Source: Glandiceps talaboti (Eukaryota > Hemichordata > Enteropneusta > Spengelidae). Taken from it: 20,000 nucleotides of DNA. The notes under the pieces were generated by a model. That model was not told where the DNA came from, did no database searches, and was given only the letters and a program-made list of their open reading frames with translations. Positions 1 to 7,509 of this stretch are shown here, in pieces. Location: NCBI RefSeq assembly GCF_964340395.1, contig NC_135552.1, positions 10,714,694 through 10,734,693 of the forward strand. The letters are read 5' to 3'. Numbering within the stretch: position 1 is the first letter of the stretch; each line of letters starts with the position of its first letter. The position numbers and the translations under genes were made by a program.

Positions 1-365
1 TTTATCAGTTTGTTCATCATCTGTGGAAGTTGTAGTGTAGCACTACATTAGTCGTACTCAATCGTTATAACATGTAGGATTTTAACAGCAGTGTTATGAA
101 GTCCTGGCTCAGTGTTCTTTGCTTTGGAACTTGTCACATTCATGCTTACCACGAGCAAAGAAAACCCACCGGTGTTTTTTCATGGGTTGTATATGGTCTA
201 TAACTCTACCCTGCAAGTTATTGGCGGTTTAGCCTCTCTTACTTTTGAAAGTAAAATTGAATATCAAAGATTACACCAATTCAACATTGCTTTCACTGTC
301 GGTCAACATGCACACTCATCAACTATTCGCTCATTTACAAACTATTTTTTTCTTCGCTGTGACAG
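1..365 (+). other. 3' part of an intron of SDR gene 1
   Basis: This stretch precedes a clean acceptor (AG at 364-365) of the first visible exon of SDR gene 1. No TGxxxGxG cofactor-binding exon is found here, so the first coding exon, with the membrane anchor and the N-terminal half of the Rossmann fold, must lie upstream of the window. The apparent reading frames here run across the acceptor and have no family resemblance before it. No repeat or RNA gene was seen. Confidence 0.7.
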
Positions 366-624
366 GTCTATGGGGTCTTGTGAACAATGCTGGTATCGTT
401 GGCGCCTACGGGGTGTATGAATGGCACAGCCGTGACGATTATCAGAAATGTTTGGATGTTAATTTACTCGGTTTGATTGACGTCACAACAACATTTCTAC
501 CACTCATAAAGAAGAGTCGAGGCAGAATTGTCAATGTAGCCAGCATCATGGGCAGATTCGTCCTCCCAGGGGGTGCATACTCTATATCCAAATTTGGAGT
601 TGAAGCCTTCTCCGATGGACTCAG
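366..624 (+). CDS. SDR gene 1, exon with NNAG, catalytic Asn, Ser, Tyr and Lys
   Basis: The acceptor is ctgtgacag and the donor is gtaaag at 625. The exon starts with two bases of a split Gly codon and ends with two bases of a split Arg codon. It carries NNAG, the catalytic Asn, Ser and the YxxxK pair, so it holds most of the active site. The Ser to Tyr distance is 12 residues, as in vertebrate RDH5. Confidence 0.88.
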
Positions 625-3409
625 GTAAAGTTATATATTAAAGTGTGCGGTGAAGTAGAGAATCATACAGCTTATAACCTATGTATGCACTATGGATGTT
701 ATCTAGTTGAACTATCTGCAGTTTAGAGGTGGAAAACCATAAAGTTCAATGTATGCACCAACTTGATTTTTCACTTTATGATGAAGGTTTTAATGCTTTG
801 TACTGATGGTCTCAACCAATTGTACATTGTATTTATATAGTGTGCATTGTATATCTAAAATGTGCATTGTATATCTAAATTGTACATTGTATTTATATAG
901 TGTGCATTGTATATCTAAATTGTGCATTGTATATCTAAATTGTACATTGTATTACTATAGTGTGCATTGTATATCTAAATTGTGCATTGTATATCTAAAT
1001 TTTACATTGTATTTCTATAGCGTGCATTGTATATCTAAATTGTGCATTGTATATCTAAATTGTACATTGTATTTATATAGCGTGCATTGTATATCTAAAA
1101 TGTGCATTGTATATCTAAATTGTACATTGTATTTATATAGTGTGCATTGTATATCTAAATTGTGCATGGTATATCTAAATTGTACATTGTATTTCTATAG
1201 TGTGCATTGTATATCTAAATTGTGCATTGTATATCTAAATTTTACATTGTATTTCTATAGCGTGCATTGTATATCTAAATTGTGCATTGTATATCTAAAT
1301 TGTACATTGTATTTATATAGTGTGCATTGTATATCTAAATTGTGCATTGTATATCTAAATTGTACATTGTATTTCTATAGCGTGCATTGTATATCTAAAT
1401 TGTGCATTGTATATCTAAATTGTACATTGTATTTATATAGCGTGCATTGTATATCTAAAATGTGCATTGTATATCTAAATTGTACATTGTATTTATATAG
1501 TGTGCATTGTATATCTAAATTGTACATTGTATTTCTATAGTGTGCACTGTATATCTAAATTGTACATTGTATTTATATAGTGTGCATTGTATATCTAAAT
1601 TGTACATTGTATTTCTATAGCGTGCATTGTATATATAAATTGTACATTGTATTTCTATAGTGTGCATTGTATATCTAAATTGTATATTGTATTTCTATAG
1701 TGTGCACTGTATATCTAAATTGTACATTGTATTTATATAGTGTGCATTGTATATCTAAATTGTGCATTGTATGTCTATAGTGTGCATTGTATGTCTAAAT
1801 TTGACATTGTAAATCTAAATTGTGCATTGTATATCTAAATTGTGCATTGTATATCTAAATTGTGCATTGTATATCTAAATTGTGCATTGACGGTATATCT
1901 AAATTGTGCATTGTATATCTAAATTGTGCATTGTAAATCTAAATTGTGCATTGTATATCTAAATTGTGCATTGTATATCTAAATTGTGCATTGTAAATCT
2001 AAATTGTGCATTGTATATCTAAATTGTGCATTGTATATCTAAATTGTGCATTGTATATCTAAAGTAAACCTGGGTCAACGAGAAGATGAATTTTACGCTG
2101 TTTTATATTTCCAGGTTGATGATGTATCCATTTGGGGTTCGTGTGAGTACTATAGAGCCTGGTTTCTTTAACACCAACATGAATAATTGGGAAGCAATGA
2201 GACCTAAACTAGATGCCAAATGGGAGAGTCAAGGTCCCGAAATTCGGGAAGAATATGGAGAAGAATGGTTCAAAGCATGTGAGTAATTAAAACTTGTATT
2301 TTCAGTATTGGCCTATAGACGTACCTATAGACGTTTACAATAAACATCGCCCTCTACCGATACAGCTTTGCAACCAAATTTTACTACCAAACCAGAGTGA
2401 CTATAGAGTCTCAGTTAAGAAGCATGATATTTTTTACGCCTTGTACAAAGTTTTGTAACTTTTTACAAACTACAGAAAATAAAATAAAGACACTGATAGT
2501 GAGCAAGCATATAAAATGACAGATGTTATCTGACCGTGAGCACAAATCAACTGTCAGATGAAAAAAGGAGACTGTTTACTAGTGTTCACAATATATGAGA
2601 TAAAATGTAATATTTCATATGCGCGTGCGCTATCAGTGCCTGTAGTTTGTTTGTGTAATTCGTAACTAAAAACGTTGAATGACGATGTGAAATAGTTTAT
2701 TTGTGTTCACAACGAGATAAAATGTAACATTTCATATAAGCGTTCGATCGCTATCTGTGAATGTATTTTGTTTGTGATTTGTTTCGCAACCAAACCAAAC
2801 AAAACAAAACAAAGTTGTGATAGATGTAAAAGAAAAAACCAAAAACCCCGAAACATTTATGTCACCTAAGTGTAACTCTAGTCTTTCTGGTTCGGTAGCA
2901 TAATCTGAGGGCACATGAAAGTACATAAAGTATAGTAATATTATTTAATCAGAGGAATCTAAGTGGCTACTTCAAAATATACAATCAAGATAAATGTGGA
3001 TTAGTACAACCAATAGAGTCGTTATTTAGAAATGTATGTGACCTTAACGTCGTTAACATTTATCAATGGTGGACAATTAAAAGAAGCTTTGGATGTGCTG
3101 AAAACATGAACATGTAAAACCTTCTACATCAAGTCATTAAACTACTTTTTACTTCTTGGTTCTATAGTCAGGATGCTAGCAGGTGAGCATTTGAAGACAA
3201 GATGTTCGCCCAACATACAGGCGGTGACTGGAGCCATGGAACACGCCCTGATGTCGATCAAACCAAGAATACGATATGTGATTGGTTGGGATGCCCATCT
3301 CTTCTTCAAGCCGATGTCACTCCTACCGTCCGAAATCGCAGACTACATACTGATCAAGTTAAACAGACAACCTCTTCCCAGAAAGTGTGTCGAACAACAG
3401 AACAAGTAG
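366..3409 (+). CDS. SDR9C-type retinol/hydroxysteroid dehydrogenase-like gene 1, 5'-partial
   Basis: The gene is built from three exons, 366-624, 2115-2278 and 3168-3409, which join in phase (2, then 1) into about 220 residues and a TAG stop. The family is the short-chain dehydrogenase SDR9C group (RDH5, RDH16, HSD17B6, DHRS9, BDH1), typically about 320 aa, which oxidise or reduce retinols, hydroxysteroids or related alcohols with a nicotinamide cofactor, usually at the ER membrane. Visible motifs are GLWGLVNNAGI, catalytic Asn in DVNLLG, catalytic Ser in NVASIMGR, the YSISK active-site Tyr/Lys pair and the EPGFF nucleotide-loop motif. The C-terminal part reads TGAMEHAL...PRIRYVIGWDA, as in RDH enzymes. 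The missing part is exon 1. The paralogue downstream (7185-10428) has the same intron phases. Substrate is not predictable. An alternative label such as DHRS9-like or HSD17B6-like is equally possible. Confidence 0.88.
625..2114 (+). other. Intron of SDR gene 1, mostly minisatellite
   Basis: Donor gtaaag and acceptor tatttccag bound this 1490-bp intron. About 83% of it is the tandem array at 821-2063. The leading 196 bases hold no recognisable feature. The acceptor lies about 50 bases after the array ends. Confidence 0.85.
821..2063. repeat. Minisatellite, ~62 copies of a 20-bp unit with 60-bp higher-order repeat
   Basis: Two unit types alternate: A, tgtgcattgtatatctaaat, and B, tgtacattgtatttatatag. 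From 841 to 1500 they run as A-A-B, an exact 60-bp higher-order repeat for eleven cycles. From about 1501 to 1740 the order is mainly A-B (40 bp). From 1741 to 2063 it is nearly all A. One 24-bp unit near 1881-1904 carries a four-base acgg insertion. Private variants (a cg start, an aaaa end, a ttt start) recur at 240 and 360 bp, which shows block-wise expansion. Because 60 is divisible by 3 and one frame lacks stops, a 244-codon open frame (806-1540) arises inside; I regard it as non-coding. Confidence 0.97.
2115..2278 (+). CDS. SDR gene 1, exon with EPGFF motif
   Basis: This 164-base exon has acceptor ttccag and donor gtgagt (2279). It completes the split Arg codon, continues as LMMYPFGVRVSTIEPGFF and then enters the variable substrate-lid region with ...EIREEYGEEWF. 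The matching exon of gene 2 is also 164 bases and in the same phases. Confidence 0.88.
2383..2790. mobile_element. Dispersed MITE-like element, copy 1 (right end unclear)
   Basis: The left end (tactaccaaaccagagtg then actatagagt, from about 2382) is nearly identical to the left end of the element at 12637-12964. Inside, a ttgtgttcacaacgagataa-type segment (2701-2740) recurs about 120 bases earlier in degenerate form (2581-2656). It is the reverse complement of a segment at 12757-12800 in the other copy. A further short inverted relative lies at 2522-2548. No coding capacity is visible. A matching right terminal repeat was not found, so this copy is probably rearranged or truncated. Confidence 0.6.
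3168..3409 (+). CDS. SDR gene 1, last coding exon
   Basis: The acceptor is ttctatag at 3166-3167, chosen because it keeps the frame: the single base left from the previous exon plus tc gives Phe. The exon then reads RMLAGEHLKTRC... to ...PRKCVEQQNK and a TAG stop at 3407-3409. Its length of 242 bases equals that of the last exon of gene 2. A second AG four bases downstream (3170-3171) would give an immediate TGA. Confidence 0.8.
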
Positions 3410-3800
3410 AAGTTCAAATATCTATATATGTCATTCTATATAGAAAGATGTGACCGAAATATAACATTGCGTTGTATACTTATAATTAAGATCACAAAAC
3501 CTGAAACAAAACGTAGTCCGGCTCGACAAGAATTTTACTAGTACTGCTACACTTTATTATGGGAAGCCGTTCAGGCCAAAAGTATTTTTTTATTTTTGCT
3601 GTAGTATTTTATATTTTTCGTACTTACAAACTAATTTTAACAGTTTATGTACTTTTATTCCATGTTCACATTATTTTAATTGAAATAAGCTTGCATTTAT
3701 TTGAGAATATTGTTTTATTTTTCGTCAAACCAGAATTATTTTAAGGATTATATATAATTGAAAGTCAAAATATATTTTTGTTAAAGTTTTTTATTTTATT
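3410..3800. other. 3' flank of SDR gene 1, AT-rich
   Basis: No AATAAA or ATTAAA hexamer was found in the first ~390 bases after the stop, so the 3' end of gene 1 cannot be placed. The stretch is strongly T-rich (3580-3800) and shows no convincing gene. An AATAAA does occur at 4141-4146 but lies inside a tandem repeat. Confidence 0.5.
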
Positions 3801-3888
3801 TTTTATCGTCTGGCTCAACAAAATCTTACTTGTCTTACTGTAAAATGTATCAATGTTAGTAAGATTTTTGTTGAGGCAGACGATAAAA
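3801..3888. repeat. Inverted repeat with 30-base arms next to a tandem array
   Basis: The arm at 3801-3830 (ttttatcgtctggctcaaca...) is the reverse complement of 3858-3888 (...ttgaggcagacgataaaa), with one substitution and one single-base insertion. The spacer is about 27 bases. The right arm is also the first unit of the direct array that follows, so one repeat unit appears in inverted orientation at the array edge. Confidence 0.85.
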
Positions 3889-4190
3889 TGTAGCAGTCTT
3901 AGTAAGATTTTTGTTTAGCCGGGAGATAAAATGTAAGATTTTTTGTTGAGGCAGACGATAAATGTAGCAGTGTTAGCAAGACTTTTGTTGAGCCAGATGA
4001 TAACATGTAAGATTTTTTGTTGAGGCAGACGATGAAATGTAGCAGTCTTAGTAAGATTTTTGTTTAGCCGGAAGATAAAATGTAAGATTTTTTGTTGAGG
4101 CAGACAATAAAGTGTAAGATTTTTGTTCAGACAGACATTCAATAAAATGTAGCAGTGTTAGCAAGAATTTTGTCGAGTCACATAAACAAG
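3882..4190. repeat. Minisatellite, ~75-bp higher-order unit made of two related half-units
   Basis: A longer half-unit (gataaaatgtagcagtctta... ending ttgtttagccgg, about 41 bp) alternates with a shorter one (gataaaatgtaagatttttt... ending gttgaggcagac, about 34 bp). The order repeats about three times and is then degenerate. All units share a gataaaatgta start and a ttgttgagscagac-like end. Minus-strand frames across it (for example 3915-4142) are periodic and non-coding. Confidence 0.9.
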
Positions 4191-5235
4191 TTGTGTACAT
4201 CACAACAATAACTTTTTTGATACGAAAGAACGATACAGATTATTTAGTACCTGTTTGAACTTGCCAGGCTGCATAACTCTTAGGTACTTAGGTAGGTCAA
4301 TCAAGATAGTGCGTGAATATCACATTCATGAATACCTTATGTATTAAATCATTTATAATTATGTATTTATCTCCACAAATAGAAAGAAATCCAACCCATT
4401 TCAACTTGTTATACGATATATGTATATACTGTCATAATGAAAGGCTGTCTCAGCCGACACATTATCTTAATCCTGAGCACACATTGTATTTCTACTGAAT
4501 CAACGAAAAAGGGTACGCGTTTCGGACGGTGCCGTAAAGAGGCATGTGGTTTACGACGTTGTCCGAATCGTAGCAAAAGTTGAATACACAACATTCGTAG
4601 AATTCAACTATATCCATCAATTCCATGCTGTGAGAAAATCGTGATTTTGTAGGGCACAAGTACATATATATCCTAACCATTTCCGAGATTTACAGACCAG
4701 GGGTCAATCCCATGGCTAGGTTCTCGCATTACGGTTATCTCATTAGCGGCGCTACAAAAGACTACATTGGTCTGGGTCATTCTTTTGTTTTCTTTCTATA
4801 ACTCTGTTTGACAACTGTCTTGGGGGATTGTTATCTTAACCCTAACTGGGCCTTCAAGATGTCTACTCAACTTCAATATAATTTGTATGGAGTAATAAAT
4901 GAAAGTGTACAATCCCTGTGTTTTTGGAGAATTGATGTTATATTTTCTTGAAGATTTCTTAGTTACATTTAATGGAGTAAAGTTTTTAATAAAATAGTTA
5001 TCAAAAATAGACAAGGTATACGTCACAATCATGTCTTTATTTTCTTGGTTATTGAGTAATTGCTTAGTCAGACTTGGGGTATTCGTGTATTCACTCGACG
5101 AGTGTCTGAACATAACTACAGCCCATTTCATATCGGTGTTCACTGGCTCTGTTTGGTAAACTACGCTGAAACCGAGGAGAAACTGCATATTCTACAAGAT
5201 TGGATTTCTTGCTACATTTTGTTTAAATGAAATAC
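4191..5235. other. Intergenic DNA without a supported gene
   Basis: I see no exon with family resemblance and no mobile element ends. A 130-codon minus-strand open frame (4796-5188) exists but shows no recognised motif and no splice partners. I do not call it. Confidence 0.5.
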
Positions 5236-5285
5236 GTAGGCATGTGGGCGCCAATGTTTTGATGTCAGCATTTGATGTCTGCACT
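5236..5285 (+). repeat. Dispersed repeat fragment, inverted partner at 16411-16440
   Basis: Positions 5245-5266 match the reverse complement of 16414-16435 exactly over 22 bases (core gggcgccaatgttttgatgt), and weaker similarity continues on both sides. A match this long is not expected by chance in 20 kb, so both are pieces of one interspersed repeat family. Confidence 0.7.
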
Positions 5286-5538
5286 GATCATGGTGTGGCA
5301 GGTTATAGTTCATTTCATTTAGAAAAAATATGGCCAGAAACCGAAGTCATCCAATTTTTCTACCACCTGTAGCATGTGCAGTTTCTTATTGGTTTTTGCG
5401 TGGTTGTGTCCAACATAACCGTGTAGTAAACACCCCCCCCCCTTTTTTTTAGAATATCTCTTGATTGGGTTGACCTGTATGTCACCATATCTCTGTACTA
5501 TTAGTGTGGGTTTGACCTCGAGGGTCAAAGTGCTCTTT

Positions 5539-5546
5539 TTATATAA
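5539..5546 (+). promoter_or_regulatory. Possible TATA box for SDR gene 2
   Basis: A ttatataa motif lies about 30 bases before the start of the proposed 5' UTR exon. This is positional inference only. TATA-like strings are frequent in such AT-rich DNA. Confidence 0.2.
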
Positions 5547-5569
5547 CACAATGAATTAGAGTCTGTGTG

Positions 5570-5645
5570 TCTGCCAGGTATTCTGAGACAGGAGCTGAAA
5601 TCGCGTCATCGTTACAGACTTGAAGAAAGCTGCTGTAACAGTAAA
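5570..5645 (+). other. Possible non-coding first exon (5' UTR) of SDR gene 2
   Basis: The start codon of SDR gene 2 sits 8 bases after a good acceptor (ctccccag at 7169-7176), so a non-coding exon is expected upstream. The strongest donor I see in the preceding DNA is a gtaagt at 5646-5651. The sequence before it is less AT-rich than its surroundings and follows a TATA-like motif at the right distance. The exon start is arbitrary within about 10 bases. Confidence 0.3.
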
Positions 5646-5861
5646 GTAAGTTTTCACATGTATTTTATATGAAATAATGAACTTTTTCACAACGTTTGTG
5701 TTGTTCACAAAGAGTTATAGTGGCCTCTATTTGAACAACTCATTTCACAGTTCAAAGTGTATCGAGGTGTAGGTTTATGATTTTTTGATAACCACGTATG
5801 TGGTACATATAACGACGTCGCCATTTCTTGTTAATGCAGTGATATAAATTGAGAATAAACA

Positions 5862-5893
5862 TACCGATAGATAGATAGATTGATAGATAGATA
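5862..5893. repeat. (GATA)n microsatellite
   Basis: About eight gata units with one gatt interruption. Confidence 0.9.
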
Positions 5894-5939
5894 CCACGGA
5901 CCGTATGGCCTTGCAACGACGTACGTAGTAGCCCGGGGC

Positions 5940-5940
<1 letters not shown>

Positions 5941-5990
<50 letters not shown>
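5941..5990. repeat. (TAG)n trinucleotide microsatellite
   Basis: About 17 uninterrupted tag units. The poly-Leu run of a minus-strand frame comes from this array and is not coding. Confidence 0.97.
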
Positions 5991-6244
5991 TGCTACATAA
6001 CTGTCCTGTGATCCGTGGAAAGGTTATTGCATCAAAGCACAAACCATGGACAGTTATTTTTTGGCAGCTCTGAAAGCTTAAAAGCGTTACTAGTTCTCAA
6101 CATTCGAGTAGCTGGGGATATCATTGCACAGGTTATGGTATCTGGGGGTCTGGTTGGACTCGAAATTGAATTTCTTAAGCATAATATATGACAAAGGTCT
6201 CAGCAGAAATATCAGCTAAACATGGTATACGCTCCAGAATTCTT

Positions 6245-6307
6245 CATTTCCTTCCTTCCTTCATTCCTTCCTTCCAAAACAAACAAACAAACAAACAAAC
6301 AAACAAA
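6245..6307. repeat. (TTCC)n / (AAAC)n compound microsatellite
   Basis: A ttcc-rich tract followed by about seven aaac units. A C-run follows at 6336-6344. Frames overlapping this region are low-complexity. Confidence 0.9.
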
Positions 6308-6476
6308 AGAAAGTCATATTTATCACTCTTGTTCCCCCCCCCCCATTTTGACCACGCAGCGAACATCAGGCGTAACACAAATAAAACAATATTTGAATAC
6401 TGTTTTTCAGAAAAGGGTTGGTCGTTTTTTATTAGCCGAGGGTGCACCACGTGATACAAATACATAATGTGTATAC

Positions 6477-6765
6477 TGTAATAACATAGGCTGGATTACT
6501 CTTCAGACTAGATGTAAACGTTATCTGTTCTTGTACTTCAAGAGACAAATCTATCATCATATGTACTGCTCCTTGCTATCTAACCATAGTGTTAAATTAT
6601 CAAATACTCTCCACAGTCATAACTCTAGGTTTGCTGATAATATACACGCACCTAATGTTAAGACTGAATATAGCAACCGGGCATTCTCGTTTGAAGGAGC
6701 AGTTTTATGGAATAATTTATATCATCGAATCAGGTCCTCTCCTACTTTAGAGGCTAACTTTCCCC
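6477..6765 (+). mobile_element. Non-LTR retrotransposon fragment, end of the reverse-transcriptase ORF
   Basis: One plus-strand frame reads IGWITLQTRCKRYLFLYFKR, then HSHNSRFADNIHAPNVKTEY, then SNRAFSFEGAVLWNNLYHRI. This follows the familiar pattern at the C-terminal end of LINE ORF2 proteins, where an (L)xWxxLxxRR-like block is followed by a basic stretch and then a (K)xFxxxGxxLWNxLPxxIR block. Only this end of the protein is present. The polymerase core with the YADD box is absent, and the frame fades after about 6765 with no stop before the microsatellite. It is a 5'-truncated, decayed copy. Clade cannot be assigned from this piece. Confidence 0.78.
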
Positions 6766-6819
6766 CCTTTTTTTCCATTTTAGCACAACTGAGCCGTATT
6801 AAAGGCAGCTCTGTACGTA

Positions 6820-6824
<5 letters not shown>

Positions 6825-6852
<28 letters not shown>

Positions 6853-6976
6853 ATGTATATATTTTATGTATGTATGTATGTATGTATGTATGTATGTATG
6901 TATGTATGTATGTATGTATGTATGTATGTATGTATGTGTGTGCGTGCGTGCGTATCTATCTATAGCTATCTATCTG

Positions 6977-7058
<82 letters not shown>

Positions 7059-7076
7059 CATCCACCCATCCACCCC

Positions 7077-7151
<75 letters not shown>

Positions 7152-7152
7152 G
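6825..7152. repeat. Compound microsatellite (GT)n-(TATG)n-(TATC)n-(CATC/CACC)n-(TCTG)n
   Basis: Five abutting arrays run in order: GT (6829-6852), TATG (about 6865-6937, ending in tgcg variants), TATC (about 6953-7058), a short CATC/CACC block (7059-7075) and about 19 TCTG units (7076-7152). The T/C-only bias of the last arrays makes an unusually long pyrimidine-rich run that ends 17 bases before the acceptor of the start-codon exon of SDR gene 2. Open frames through it give Met-Tyr-Val-Cys, Tyr-Leu-Ser-Ile and Ser-Val-Cys-Leu periodic peptides and are not genes. Confidence 0.97.
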
Positions 7153-7184
7153 ACTATCTTTTCTCTCTCTCCCCAGATTTCACA

Positions 7185-7509
7185 ATGTTGTACACGATAC
7201 TTCTCTTCATCATTGCCTTCATCGCCTACAAAGTGTTGGACTGGTATCTAAGGTTACCTGTCATCGAAGGCATCCCATCTAAGTACGTCTTGGTTACGGG
7301 ATGCGATTCTGGTTTTGGTAACCAAGTAACTAAACGACTGGACAAAACTGGTTTCAATGTCATCGCAGCGTGCCTGACGGAGAAGGGAATGCAAGACGTA
7401 CAAAGAGAGACATCGAATCGTGTTAAGACTATTATGATGGATGTCACTAAAGATGACAGTATTCTTGCTGCTTGCGATGAAGTCAAGGAGATACTTCCTG
7501 AGGGAACAG
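7185..7509 (+). CDS. SDR gene 2, exon 1: start codon, membrane anchor, TGCDSGFG
   Basis: The ATG is the first after the acceptor at 7169-7176 and opens with MLYTILLFIIAFIAYKVLDW, a typical RDH-type N-terminal anchor. The exon continues through KYVLVTGCDSGFG and AACLTEKG and ends at GT donor gtaggt (7510) after one base of a Gly codon. Reading on without splicing gives a 140-codon frame whose tail loses all family resemblance, which supports the donor. Confidence 0.92.

Noticed and set aside
806-1540. 244-codon open reading frame
   Set aside because: It is a 20-residue periodic peptide made by the 60-bp higher-order minisatellite. Its length is a multiple of three, so the frame stays open. 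It lies in an intron.
366-3409. SDR gene 1 as a pseudogene
   Set aside because: All visible exons are open, catalytic residues are intact and splice sites are canonical. Absence of exon 1 is explained by the window edge.
3882-4190. CRISPR-like array
   Set aside because: Spacers are not unique: both half-units repeat, and the context is an animal genome with introns.
4796-5188. 130-codon minus-strand frame
   Set aside because: It has no recognisable motif, no poly(A) or splice support and an AT-rich composition like its surroundings. A homology search could reopen this.
6823-7251. Several 100+ codon frames through microsatellites, also at 14630-15369
   Set aside because: They translate simple repeats into four-residue or two-residue periodic peptides (Met-Tyr-Val-Cys, Tyr-Ile and similar).
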